Positions 1 to 12,191 of a DNA stretch of 64,000 nucleotides are shown here, one piece after another; the stretch's first letter is position 1, and every line of letters begins with the position of its first letter. The notes under the pieces are model-generated. The model did no database searches. It saw nothing but the letters and a program-made list of their open reading frames with translations, and had not been told where the DNA came from. The position numbers were made by a program, and so were the translations under genes. This DNA comes from Apostichopus japonicus (lineage: Eukaryota > Echinodermata > Holothuroidea > Aspidochirotida > Stichopodidae). The stretch covers positions 17,298,821 through 17,362,820 of the forward strand of contig NC_092578.1 of assembly GCF_037975245.1 (NCBI RefSeq). The letters are read 5' to 3'.

Positions 1-400
1 ATTCTCAATAAGTACGGTAGCCTATTCAAGCAGTCTTTGTGTTGTGCTATCAAAGCTGAGCAGATCTCTAATTTATGTATTTTTACTCTGTTGGTCTACG
101 TACCTGCCCTGGTAAAATGTTTCCATGAATTAACAACACTACAACTTTGAGCCCTTGACTAATTCTGTTGTATAGTGCCTTTATTTAGTGTGTGTCCTAG
201 TATCTTGGATTCAAAATTTTCTATTAGTTTAATAGAATATATCATCATTGACTTTAAAAACGAAAACAAAAAAGTGTAAGAACATTTCCTTATGCACTTC
301 TTGGGGATAAACCATGAAACCTCTGTCAATTGCTTGTCCCACAAGTTCAAAAATCCTTTCCAGACTTATGTAAAGGAGCATAGGACACCAGTTTCCTTAC

Positions 401-3400
401 CTTGCATTCGGTCTCAATAGAGGTGAGAGGATGTGGTACGCTTGAGCATTGTCAAAGTAGTTGACTCCATTCGTAACCTTAGCCTGTTCCGAGAAAGGAG
501 CAGGATCTTTCGACTAGGCAGAAGAGAGAAAGTACAAACTTGTTAAATATTTATAGGCATCTGAACATGAATTAGTTGTTATGAGCATATATACCTTTAG
601 TGTTGTAAAATATCAAAATGTCTTCATAGTTTGCGACACAACGATGGAACTAACACAGGTTATCAAGCGTGTTACAAGGTTACCCTTCTAGAATGCATAG
701 TACTTAACAGTTTAGTTTGTACGACCCCAGCATGTTAAGCTTGCTGAAAAGCAGGGTTGGAGTCGAGTCCAACTAATCCGAGTCGGGGGCCAGTCCAGAT
801 GGATCCAAGTCCGAGCCAAGTCTGAGTCCACAGAAGGACCGGAGTCCAGAAGGCCTTGTGTCCGAGCCAAGTCGGAAAAATTGAAATGTTTTAAAAGATA
901 TGTTGGATGGCAGACTTGTAGTGAGTCTGTATTCTAGTTAGTTACTTGTTTTCATACTACAGGCATATTTGAATGGTAGTAAAGAAACTAGGGCATTTTT
1001 TGGTACTTGTACCTGTGCTTAGGGGTCCATCAAGGGGAATTCTTCTGGTACTCCAACTAATGCTGATGTACTCATACTTCAAGCCTGTTGGAAGGTAATT
1101 CAACAGATTTTTCAAAAACATGTTACTTTTACTATGAATCTGATATGTCAGGGAAGAATGCTAGAAAAGATTCTTTAAACTTTAAAGTCAGACAGAAAGT
1201 AGAATTCTTTCATTGGGAAATGTGGACATTTCCCATAACTACCTTGAAAGCTATAGCTGCGTTGTTGATGAGGATATCCAATCCTCCATGTTCTTTCTTG
1301 AGATGGTCCCTCAGAGCTTCGACTGATGCTTTGTTTGAGATGTCCAGTTGATGAAATCGAGGCTTCAGTCCTTCCTTCTCGAGGTCAGCTACAGCCTTCT
1401 TGCCGAGCTCCGGATTTCTGGCAGTCAGGTACACAACATCGTCAGGTTTAAGCTGCTTGCAAAGAGCTCTTATACAAGCCAACCCAATGCCCTTGTTGGA
1501 ACCTGTGACCTGTTAAAGTAAAAAAATGTTAAATTGTTAAAGCAGTAGCATCAAAAGTACGTTCTGCAAAAAAGATAACACAAATCGATATTTGGTCCAG
1601 AAAATACACTTTACACGTATATGAAAGATGAGGGGACAAAAGAAAAAATAAATAAATAATTTATTGAGAGCAAAGCTATAAACAAACATATGAAAAAGAA
1701 TAAATAAAATTAAAATATATGCAACACATAGTTATTAAAAATTTAATATAAAAGAGCATTAAAATTACGGGTGAGCTTCTTAACACTGAATAGTAGCATT
1801 TATGCAGGCCTACTATGTTTGGTATATCCTATAAAGGTTGTACTACAGTATGTAGGTAACAATAATGACCATCAAACAGTGTGCATCAATACAACAACAT
1901 TGTCTTAGAAAACCACTTTTTCAGACTGTAGCTCACCATCTTGGAATGGTGACATAGCAAAACTAGTCTTATATTTCTCATCTTGATGCAGGACAGACTT
2001 GGATAATTAGCAATACCACAAGGGACCAATGTGACCATAAACAATGATCCACTCTCCCCTCTTCCCACCCCCAGTCCCCCCCCCCTCAGACCCAGTCAAA
2101 AGCATGTCATATGAGATGATTGGCTGAAACCAATTCCTCCAAGCTCCCAAAAGTATTAAAAGACTAGTCGAGATCAAAAGTTAGTTTGATACTTTGATAT
2201 GATTAAGAGGAACATAATCTAATCATTATAGTGAAATTTGCATTCAATTCCTATGTACTGCAAACAGGTGTGATGTCATAGTGGCACACTGACAATTAAT
2301 GTTTTGTTTTTGCTTTACTTTTCAGTCTATTGATTTGACCTTGGATTGGATAGGGTTACCGGTTTGTCTAAAGGGGATGTGAAGTTTATAAAATACCAAT
2401 ACCTATGGTTCATTCACATTATGGATGCATCCAATTGTGGAGTATAAAATTAGACGTAAATTTTAAGGGAAAACAAAACATCATTTATCAGTCACACCTG
2501 TTTGCTCCAAGTTCACTTTAGGTTCTAAAAGTGGCAATTTTCACCAGAATGCTTAGATTATGTTCCTCTTTATCATATGAAAACAAAATATTGACCTGGA
2601 CTATTCTTTCAAGTATTAAAGTCAGCATTTTGCGTTTTGTCGTGGTTTTCCACTTTTTTGACAAGTCCATCAAGTTTTGCAGATAATGAGAAAAGTGTCG
2701 TCCGACAATTTACACATTTAATATTAACCGCATACAGTTCCCCCAACCCACCAGTTTGAATTCAACCAATCAGAGACGCAGGGTTAGTTATGAGCCGTTG
2801 CTAAAAAAAGATTCAAAACGTCGAGTTGGTAACTTGGTACAACCAGCGAGCTGGACTCTAACAGCTCCCCGGTACAACTGCCATAGACAATCTACACAAA
2901 TCAAGCATGCCGTGTTGTATTACGTATTGGCCAATGAAGTTCGTAGCTTTTAAATATTCATATTATGGGCGAGGTTTATTTGGATCCCAACGGAAGATAT
3001 CTTCGAGAAAAACAAAGTTGAAAGTTGTAAATTTTTCGACTTTAATGCCACCATTTGAAGTAAGATTTGAATAGATAAGCTAGTTATGTATGTCATTATG
3101 GTATTGTGGAATCAGTGAGGTTGAGAAACACCATAGAAAAGGACGCAAAATGCTGCTTTTAGAGTATTAAGATTGCCTTGTTCAAGTTTTGTTACTACAA
3201 CAAGAGGTTCTCCACAAGCTATGAATATGTTTGTTCCAAAATGGCCAAAAGAAAGTTAAAAGTATGTTAAATAGTTTGCAACAAATAAACAAGTTCAGCA
3301 TATTCAGCAATTATTTCATCACGATATTCTTCATTTTCACAGAGACATTTTCACAGTAGCCTTGAGTAGCCCTTATTTTTATAGCAGGTACTGGTTGCAA

Positions 3401-4371
3401 GAATATCATCCATTAGATCATCATGAATAATTGCAATTAAAGATGGGACACAAGTTGAACTAATGTAACTTTCCATTTCAGCAAAATACTTTCAAGACCT
3501 TAAAGGGTGTGAAGACTCACGCAAAAAGAAACGTTTACTGCTGGTAATATGACCTACTTTTTATTGAGGCATAACAGAAGTGTTAGACACCACCATCGAT
3601 CCCAGAAAATACACACACAGCTTGCTACCGTCGGTAGTTAGACACTAGTGTACAGTCAGTTCATACAGCTGCGGTCAATACCCGCAGCACAGTGTACAAA
3701 CCATACCGCGATGGACATCTCAGGTCCAGCTAGAGATAACAAAGTATCACATTTCATTACTGTCTGCATTTTGTAGCGACAAGAGAAAAACTTCAATTGC
3801 AAGCAACGGAAAGTTAACTTTCTGCAGGGCAGCACGCGGTTTGGGGCGAGTCTTCAATACCTTTAAGAGGTATCTGTGGTGAGGGAGAACAACTCTCTGC
3901 TCTGACGAGGGAGCTCATACTAGTTCTAGCGAAGCAATACTTCTGGTCAAGGTCTAACAACTCCCATCTTTGACTCAATATCCAACCAAAAACAAATTGA
4001 ATACTACCCTATACATTGCCTACCTTGGTTACCAGTTAGCCTATAATGCTCTCTGAATGTTAGGTACATCACGCTACATTTCCCCATCTTTTCCCTAGGC
4101 CTACTTAGCAAGACACTACTTTTGACGAATGTCGTGGATCTGGGCCAGTGGAAAGATTTTACCACAATTGCTGGAAGCAGCACCCTAGATAGCCGCCCAC
4201 CTTAGTAGTGTGTAAGTTAGACTAACGCCTTACACTAGGTCTACCGTCTAGCTAAGTTAATATTTCGGGCCTATATTATAAGCTAATACTACTACCCATC
4301 AATGTCACTGATTTCATCTTTTACATATATAAACAGACTAATAGATGGCTCACCACTGCTACTCTTGCCAT
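401..4371 (-). CDS. CBR1: Carbonyl reductase 1-like gene, copy A (3' part outside window)
   Basis: NADPH-dependent short-chain dehydrogenase/reductase of the CBR1 type; such enzymes reduce quinones, aldehydes and ketones in the cytosol. Three coding exons are visible: 4371..4354 (MARVAV, donor GTGAGC), 1509..1243 (89 codons, acceptor CAG, donor GTAGTT) and 513..401 (acceptor TAG, donor GTAAGG). Phases join without a break, and exons 2 and 3 have the same lengths (267 and 113 nt) as in copy B. Exon 2 carries the Rossmann motif TGSNKGIG, the NADP-type arginine in LTARNPELG, and INNAA; exon 3 carries the Asn of the catalytic tetrad (VNYF). The Ser and YxxxK exons should lie left of position 1. 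Exon 2 is nearly identical to copy B, but exon 3 differs at 11 of 38 residues. Intron 1 (about 2.8 kb) holds three MITEs. Whether the copy is active cannot be judged without its 3' exons. Confidence 0.85.
745..880 (+). repeat. Degenerate GAGTCC-type hexamer repeat
   Basis: Recurring GAGTC, AAGTCCGAG and GAGCCAAGTC words in intron 2 of CBR1 copy A. Related degenerate GTACTCGT-type tracts occur at about 18780-19020 and 49620-49780. Confidence 0.6.
2195..2580. mobile_element. MITE-like element with long imperfect terminal inverted repeats
   Basis: The left end TGATATGATTAAGAGGAACA reads inward like the reverse complement of the right end (TCATATGATAAAGAGGAACA). The match continues imperfectly for about 100 bp (GTGAAA, CAAACAGGTGTGA). 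No clear target duplication is visible. A diverged relative appears near 52219-52430 (shared AAACAGGTGTGATGTCATA). Confidence 0.65.
2620..3158. mobile_element. TTAA-flanked MITE family 2, copy A
   Basis: About 540 bp with inverted ends AGTCAGCATTTTGCG and CGCAAAATGCTGCTT; TTAA at left (2616-2619), degraded at right. It matches the copies at 55043-55658 and 60787-61408 (shared TTTGAATTCAACCAATCAGAG, cut here to its core, and TATTATGGGCGAGGTTTAT). The 65-codon reading frame inside reflects repeat sequence, not a gene. Confidence 0.78.
3504..3862. mobile_element. TTAA-flanked MITE family 1, copy A
   Basis: It is flanked by TTAA (3500-3503, 3863-3866) and has inverted ends AGGGTGTGAAGACTC / GAGTCTTCAATACCT. 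The inner sequence is the reverse complement of the copies at 38.9, 45.2 and 53.1 kb (shared CCGACGGTAGCAAGCTGTG, GGGATCGATGGTGGTGTCTA). TTAA targets suggest a piggyBac- or Kolobok-type transposase in trans. It lies in intron 1 of CBR1 copy A. Confidence 0.8.
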
Positions 4372-5540
4372 TCTTCGTCAGTACTTTGCCAGTTAACTTC
4401 ACTAGTGAATCTGCGAGTTGTATACCTTTACTTGTCTTGGGCACACCAACGCTACAACTGAATGAAGACTAAAGGTGGAACGTGTGTTCCCATCCTACCC
4501 AACCTGTGTAAACATCCGAAACAAATGAACGATTGCGTAACACACAGTGACAGTGATGAGTGGAAAATGCTGATGTCATCCCAGGGATGGAAATTTTACA
4601 TGGACCGGAAAATGCTTCCAGCCGAAGTATACTAAGCTTGTTATTGCCATGCAAAATAGAAATTATCACCAATGAAAGGAGATTGTTACGATCTGTTATC
4701 ACAAATCATAAAATGTGTTTTAACAATTTATTATTCTTTAAGAGAACTCAAGGCCAATACTGATGATGGATGACATAGTGTTTACAATTGATTACAAATT
4801 TGTCACTCAAGTACAATGTGCAAATTGGTCACTGTCATCCAGGGGTGATTATCTGTTGTATTTTATGAAGTTTAAAGACCACGTTTGGTGTTAGCATTTA
4901 TATAGAAATTGACTGATATTTATCATTTAGGTCTGCATTGAGGAGCTAACGTCATCATCAATTTAGCCAGGCTTAGTAAAAGTGCTTGCATGCCAGAGAC
5001 TTCGCATAATTTAAAGCAGAATATCTTGAAAGCCGGAAGGGTATAGAAACATTACTACCATTCAAATTTTACTTCTATTTTTGAACAGCCTTACGTGTCT
5101 CTTGTCTTAAATGATCCATTAACACACAATAAACCACGGTTAGTTAGAGGAGTTCTTTTAACGATGCAAAACCCATCCACCATGACTCGACATTAAATTG
5201 TAGTACTATATAAGCTATATCTTTTCCAATATATGTAGATGTCTGCTTGATTAAACATAGCCCATGCCAAATCTCTTAAACAAAAACCACCAGACTGTAA
5301 CTGTATAATCAAACTTAGTCTCGGTTGAGTGGTATTCATTATTTATGCATGTGTAGAAGCTAGGCTACTACGTGTGCCATTGTTTATCATTGACCATCAC
5401 CGCAAGTGCGAATGGAAACTGACTTGTACCAGGGAGTTGTTCTTGACATCTCCCTGCTTGTACCTGCAGAATTGGGCAATCTTTCGGGTTGATGGAGCAG
5501 TTGTTAGGTTTCTATCGGGAGACTTTCACGTAATAGACAC
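4372..5540. other. Intergenic, upstream of CBR1 copy A
   Basis: No gene recognised. The CBR1 copy A promoter should lie just right of 4371; no clear TATA box was identified. A hairpin-type GTACCAGGGAG motif is at about 5426-5464. Confidence 0.5.
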
Positions 5541-5548
5541 GTTTCACG

Positions 5549-6578
5549 CATAGGCGTAGGAGGCGGGGGGGCTGCAGCCCCCCCAACCAATTTTTTGGGT
5601 GAAAATTCGGGCAATATGCTTAGAATTTTTCGGGCACCTACTGGAAGAATAATAATTTGCAATGTGTTTTTCATATTTTTTGGTGAAAATTCGGCAATAT
5701 GCTGAGAATTATTCGGGCATCTACTGAAAGAATAATAATTTGCAATGTGTTTTTCAATATTTTGGTGAAAATTCGGGCAATATGCTGAGAATTTTTTCGG
5801 GCACCTACTGAAAGAATAATAATTTGCATTTTTTTTCCAATTTTTTTGGTGAAAATTTGGGCAATATGCTGAGAATTTTGCGTGCACCTACCAGTGGCGG
5901 AGCGTCCATACAGTCAAAGGGGGCGGATGCCCCCCTGACGGACTCAAATGGACTGCTGGAGCCCTTTCAGCTTTTTACCACTTTTTACTTATTCGCGATT
6001 ATTGACTTTTTTATTGCGCTCTCAAATACCTATTGACATTTGTCACATTTTGTTGGTGCAATTTTCTGACAAATGGCGATGACACCTATTTATTCTTCGT
6101 TTATCTGCAAATTAGCAAGGCCCGGAAAGGGTCATTTCCGGCGATCTAGGGAGTAACTTTACTCAAAAAATTTATGTGCGCTCCGCGCCAACCTGTGGTG
6201 GCGCTCCGCTTAGATAGTGTCGACAGCGCCCCTACAGACCATTCTCCCCCCCCCCCTGACCAAAACCCCCTAGCTCCGCCACTGGCACCTAGTGAAAGAT
6301 GAAGAATTTGCAATGTGTTTTTCAATGGTTAAACTTATATTATTATTATTATCATTATTGTTGTAACAACTTCCCCAATAATTCTAACCAATATGGAAGG
6401 GCAATAAAACGGAAAATGATTTTATGTTATTGGCAGGTGATGTAATAACTGATGGATGCCTATATGATATGCTCATTAACATGTGGAACGCGCGCGGAGC
6501 GCGCGAAAAAATTTTGGTTATATTTTTCGGGCAAGTCGTTACAGCCCCCCCAAATCAAATGAGGCTCCTACGCCTATG
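5549..6578. mobile_element. hAT-type non-autonomous element, outer copy, with 8-bp TSD
   Basis: Terminal inverted repeats CATAGGCGTAGGAG.../...CTCCTACGCCTATG are bounded by a perfect 8-bp duplication GTTTCACG (5541-5548 and 6579-6586). An 8-bp TSD points to the hAT superfamily. The left part contains about four tandem units of some 80 bp (5590-5880, core GGTGAAAATTCGGGCAATAT). A second element is inserted at 5892-6284. A related copy is at 14911-15262. No transposase is encoded. Confidence 0.85.
5892..6284. mobile_element. hAT-type MITE nested in the outer element
   Basis: The 393-bp element has ends CAGTGGCGGAGC and GCTCCGCCACTG (perfect 12-bp inverted repeats, classic hAT style). The 8-bp target duplication is GCACCTAC (5884-5891) / GCACCTAG (6285-6292), 7 of 8 matching. 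It disrupts the last tandem unit of the host element, so it is the younger insertion. Confidence 0.85.
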
Positions 6579-6586
6579 GTTTCACG

Positions 6587-7829
6587 TAATAGCAAGTGGT
6601 GATATACCGCGGCTATACATACAACCACAGCAGGTGCCCATGACAGCGTGATTCAGATACTGAAGGCTATAGCAATGTATGTTATTACAGAATAAGTACG
6701 GGTTTACAGAGTACCGCCGATTTGGAAATGGGGCTCGATGGGGGTGAGGGGTGGGAGGGGTGGGTGGGTGAGGGTTGCGTATAGTGGGTGAGCATGAGTT
6801 AATATTCGATCAAAGGTAACAGTCGCAGCGCCCTGGAGAGCATTTAAAACGCCCGACCGTGCTTTTGGTCTGTATGGGATGACATCTTTGTCAAACCATG
6901 GAGGTCTGTTTTTACCTCCATGGTCAAACTAATTCATTGCGTGGAGGTTTCAGCATCTGGAATACTAAAAGGAACCATAAAACACACACACACGCACGCA
7001 CATAAAGAAAGGAAGACAGCAACAAAGATATTACATAGTAATACTTTTAATACTCGTTTTATTTAGAATGAACTCTAGGAATGAAATCTAGGAATAATAC
7101 TAAGGGTATTCAGGTGAAGTTTAATGATATTTAATATAGAATATAATAACTGAATCACGAGCAGGTATAGGCTATATGAAGTGTATGCTTATCGAACCAG
7201 GGACACTTCCAGGATTTCGCAAAAAAGTGGGTGTGGCCAGCTAAAGTCATTAAAAGTGTAAACGTCAAGTGATGCATAATTCAGAGGCATATTTAGACTA
7301 TAAATTAGGTCTATACAATATATTAATTCTAAACGCAAGGTTGCGGTATAAATAACTATAAGGTATCGTTTATAAGTTTGTGTAAAGTTGGAACACCACT
7401 GGACGGCCAGTGCGCCTATACAGACTCGACAATTTAATGAATGAATACAACCATACGTGAATAGGCGATAGATAGATCGATTCTTATATATATATTACAG
7501 ATGATTTAAGACAATTAGCAACAACCTGACAAGCGGGTAGCGGGTAGGATATAATTTGTATCCACAATATCATATAGTCCTTTGCGTACCAACGTCTTAA
7601 GTATACTACTTCCACTTTTAGGACTCCTAAAAATTGATAAAAGGTATTTTTTTTCATGTAGACTCAACCTTCAACTTATTTTCCGACATCGCGGAGAGCA
7701 AAATAAGACAATTAACGTAGGTTGGAGGCAATTAGTGGGGAGGGGAGGTGGGGGGGGGGTATTCTAAGGTTCTAAAACGCATTCAGTTATTAATTGCAAG
7801 AAATATTGTCGAGAGTGTTGTTGTACTTT
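6587..7829. other. Intergenic between CBR1 copies
   Basis: No gene seen. It contains an 11-bp perfect hairpin at 6895-6924 (ACCATGGAGGT / ACCTCCATGGT), a G-rich stretch near 6730-6780 and a poly-G run at 7748. A minus-strand AATAAA near 7058 could serve CBR1 copy B, but it is distant. Confidence 0.5.
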
Positions 7830-9127
7830 CTACAATATAACTTTGTTGATTTTTCTATCTGAGAACATTTCTCCACGTCCTTCTGTAGCATTTTCTGTAC
7901 GTAGAGCTAACCAGACCAATGTGTCAGCGCCCTCATCGGTGTTTTTGTCCCCGCCTTGACTGCTCATATCTGTTTTCACGTATCCTGGGTCAGCCTTGGA
8001 ATAGAGAGAGATAGATAGAAAAATAAATTTGAACTACAGTACGAAATGTTTCCTCAAAAGGAAATGAGGGCGGTATTTGAAGAATGTAGCATGTATTGAT
8101 GTGTGACCTGATTAATTCACTTTGGCTTCGGCTTTGAGTACAACGTTTCTGTATGCTGACGCGTTGGACGAATCTAACAAAAAAAGTAATTAATGACTCT
8201 GCGATCCGCGTTATAGTCATTGCCGACTTTGCAATCCGCGGTCCCTCTCACAATTTTTCAAGGTCGGTAAGAGTGTCGTCATAGTTTTCCCTTTTCGGGT
8301 AACCAAAAGGGAGATGGAGATGTAAGCTTTTGTGCATATGTTTGCATTACCGTTTGTCAGTTTCTACTTTTATGGAACGCCAAACGGTACACCAGATAAG
8401 AAAGAGATTTTCTGAAAGATAATATCTGAAGACATAGAAAAGTATAGTAAAGGCAGGGTAGCGAGATAAACTGGTAAGGAGATAGAGAGGGAACAGTAAC
8501 AGGAACAGAAGGGGGAGGGGAGGAGGAGATGAGATGGAGTGGGACTGGGGGAGTCTAGGGGCAAGGGCAAGGAGTGGGGATCGGGTGCAGATGAGTAACA
8601 GTGGGTAACCGTTAATAAGATACAAATGAAAAAATGCGAATGAACAAAATTATTTACATGTAGTGCAAAGCAACTTCCTACTTTGATTAAATATGTCTGA
8701 CATTCCTTGTTTGTGTAACTCTCACAAGATAGATCGCCTAGAAAGCCGTACATAAAAATGCTGACAATTGCATGGTTAATACAAAACATGCCAGACTTAC
8801 GGAATAAACAATTATTCCAGGTCTCTTGGAATCTTTCTGCATTTCTTGATCCTGTAATTTCGTCATTGCTGCTACTGCTACTTTCGAAAACCCGTAGGAT
8901 GTGTTTGGGTATCCGTGTTTGGTATGTTCACCAGTGGTAGCTAGACTGTAGTTAAATAATGGACAATTAAAATCAGCACATAGCTTTAAATGTCTTTATA
9001 AAGCCATTACATCATGTATACACGAGGGTTAACCGCAAAACAAATTAATATGCATATACATATATATATATATATATATACATATATATAATTGAAAAAT
9101 GTATATATATATATACATATATATGTG

Positions 9128-9163
<36 letters not shown>

Positions 9164-12100
9164 TGCATATATATATATATATACATATACATACATATAC
9201 ACGATATTATTAGGAAAATTCAGTTTTCCTATCAATTTATGAAAAGTGGGAATGTTTAGTCAAGTCTCTTCATAAAACTGATATACATGATGAAATACTC
9301 ACTCGACAAACTCTTTCACGATTTTATCTAGTTCTTCTTCCTTTGACAAATGTCTGAATTTCTCTTTGACATTTTCTTCCATTTTCCCCCAGGTCCAATT
9401 AGCAACAAAGCTAGCAACATTCACGACTCTGTCGAGATAATAACATGATTTCCATTGCGATGCATGGGGGGGGGGGGGGGTTTTGCTTCAATTGTAATGC
9501 CAATAACATAACGCTGTTTATCTCGCACAGGTCATATACCACATTTAAGAGTAACGTACATCCGCTTAAAAATTTAACCGGGGAAAAAGATCTAAAATGA
9601 CCTATAAATGCAGTGATTATTTTTGCATATTTTCAGATATCATTAGTTACTTCTTCTTTTACACTATGTAGGCGTATTTAGCTATCATACAGTTTTTCAT
9701 ACAATAGGGTATAGGACATGTTAGTTGAAAACTACAATTTTTGCTCTGCAAGCTGCCTTGGAAAGTGACGACATTTTAGTGTGTTATAAGTCGATGGATC
9801 AACAATTATTGTGATACAACACTATGCATATATACGTCACAAAACGTTCTTCTTTTAACTTCTTTAACAAAAAAATGTGTTTTACTACTAATTAATTAGA
9901 ACACAACGTTTTCAAATTGTTCTTATTACTGATGAGAACCTTTGGGATGCTACTTGTTTTCATGGGAGTTAAAATGTGCACAGATTATTATGTAAATTGT
10001 TATATATTTATGCGACCTCTATTCATGGAGGTCACGGGGTCATGAGCTTGGGCCTCCAGGTTTCGGGAGAGAGCCTTCCGGTCTTGTTCAGGGTCTCGTA
10101 TCGGACTGATAGGTCTCAACTACGAGATCACCACAATAACAAAGGAGTCATTTTCTTCATTCAACGTACGCAATTTATCCATGATTTATTTGTAATGCTT
10201 TGGGAACCTGTCGTTTGAAGCCAGATATGTATTATGTTTCCTATGGACTTTGTGTTGCCGCATTTTGAAGAAATGACGTAGGCCTAATGGTCTCTGTGTT
10301 TGACTAAGTAGTCCAGCCACTCAAATTGATTAGCCTACCTCAGATGCTTAAAGGGTTATTCCTCGAAAATTGAAAGTGGTGTAGAAATACCACCTGAACT
10401 CTTACCGGGCATTTGCACGTAGCAACGGAGAGAGAGTATGAAATACTTGAGCTGTCTTGAAGTAATTGATGTCATTAGTAACTTTGGCTTGCTCTGCGAA
10501 AGGTGCTGGGTCTTCATCCTACGAGACAGAATTGAGGAAAATGTAAACGATTTCGCAAAAATGTTTGTCATGGAAGTCTGCTGAGTTCGAGCCCAGTATA
10601 GCCTAGGTACCATAAACAAAGCTTTCCCGGTGTTGGTGAGAATTACGAGGCAAAGGGCAGACCTGCCAGTCCCCCAAATGGACTTTGACGTCCGAAAACG
10701 TGGAGAATTTACAAAACGTTTGTTTTATATTAATTACACGAGAAGTATCCACAACTCTGATTTACTTTGTTTACGGTTCATCTCTGTACTCGAGATCCGA
10801 GATCCCACTGTGAGAGACGATAAATAAATCCGTGAGTCTCTCGAGTTGACAGATATGAACGGGAGATGGTATAGTGCGGTAAGGAAGTAGGAAAGGCCCA
10901 GGGGTGAATGTGAGAATTCCCACAAGTTTGTGAGATCCTAAGTTCTTCTTTTAGTTTTCTTATATATGCATTTAGTGAGTGTTGGTATGGTTCAAGCAAA
11001 TCAAACAAAGTAGACATATTTACTTTGTATGCAATAGCTGCGTTGTTGATGAGTATATCCAATCCTCCATGTTCTTTCTTGAGATGGTCCCTCAGAGCTT
11101 CGACCGATGCTTTGTTTGAGATGTCCAGCTGATGAAATCGAGGCTTCAGTCCTTCCTTCTCGAGGTCAGCTACAGCCTTCTTGCCGAGCTCCGGATTTCT
11201 GGCAGTCAGGTACACGACATCGTCAGGTTTAAGCTGCTTGCAAAGAGCTCTTATACAAGCCAACCCAATGCCCTTGTTGGAACCTGTGACCTGTTAGAGG
11301 AATATAAATAACTTGTTTCTTAGTTTTGTATGTATTAATTAGCCTTAATTTATAAAAGGGGTAGAGGTGATGAGCTGATAACATGATCTCGTATTGTAAC
11401 GTCATATTTTGTAGGGGTACATAATGGGTTCGTGCCAAACAAGGAATAAAATAAGACATCGGAATTTCTGCACACATGCTAAACTATATATTGTTTCTTC
11501 TCTTTCTCTCCTCTTCTCTTTCGACCCCCCCCCCACACCCCATCATCACTCGTTCATGTTTGTGTTTAAATTGTACTCCTGTGCATTTATTACATACATA
11601 GGCTATATTTAATGTTGGACCTGTTAATCCTTCTTGTTCTTTTGTTTTTGGAGAGGGGAGACAGTAAGGGGGGGGGGTGGAATGGAAAGTGGGAAGCGAA
11701 TTGTAGGCCTATACTCTTGAAGTCGAACATACAAGCCGTATAACATAATAATACCTTAGTTTACCGGTACGTACGTAAGGAAGCTAAACCGACTGGCTCA
11801 TTTTGAAACCCATGCATAGTACCTGATATACATCGTAATATCACGCCTTGTCTGCTCGATGAGTGTTCAGTGAACAATTTCATGCAATCGTATAATTTTC
11901 GAAACCCATTCCTGCTAAACAGACACGCCAATTATGAATGGTGCCCTCATCCACCCCCCCCCCCCCCCTCGGCCTTTACTTTTCGCCATATGGTAATTAC
12001 ATATTGACCGCTGTTCAGTAAATGTAGTATTTCTAACCAAATCTAAGTTATGTTCACTCAAACTGATAAAGTTGACATTCTCCTTCTGCGTTTACATTTA

Positions 12101-12191
12101 TCATTAAACTTGTATTGAAATTTGTAATATGCTATAGCACGTATAGTCTGTAAAGAGATCGAAACAAACTCACCACGGCAACTCTAGACAT
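7830..12191 (-). CDS. CBR1: Carbonyl reductase 1-like gene, copy B (complete)
   Basis: Complete six-exon gene for an NADPH-dependent carbonyl reductase: 12191..12174, 11290..11024, 10518..10406, 9428..9303, 8945..8801, 7994..7830. The 834 coding nt give 277 aa, the same length as human CBR1. The Rossmann glycine motif TGSNKGIG is at about residues 8-15 and the NADP-type Arg at 37. NNAA is at about 88-91, tetrad Asn near 113, catalytic Ser139 in VVNVAS, and Y192xxxK196 in TSYGFSK. The family's PG motif follows ([10 protein letters not shown], where human has CCPG). All introns are GT..AG and all phases agree; the gene ends in KVIL-stop. The start MSRVAV is a six-residue exon matching the MARVAV exon of copy A. 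Human CBR1 is usually described with fewer exons, so extra introns are present here. Intron 4 holds a (TA)n tract. It is a tandem partner of copy A and probably active. Confidence 0.92.
9055..9200. repeat. (TA)n microsatellite with TACA/TGTA interruptions
   Basis: Lies in intron 4 of CBR1 copy B. Tyr/Ile-rich open frames here are artefacts. Confidence 0.95.

Noticed and set aside
2756-2953. Small ORF MNSTNQRRR..., with a similar one at 55270
   Set aside because: Both lie inside MITE family 2 and diverge with frame changes; no coding signature.
5504-5887. 127-codon minus-strand frame with internal repeats
   Set aside because: It is a read-through of the tandem units inside a hAT-type MITE.
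8347-8789. Pro/Leu/Ser-rich minus-strand frames of 92 and 139 codons
   Set aside because: They come from purine-rich low-complexity sequence inside CBR1 copy B intron 5; no domain and no splice continuity.
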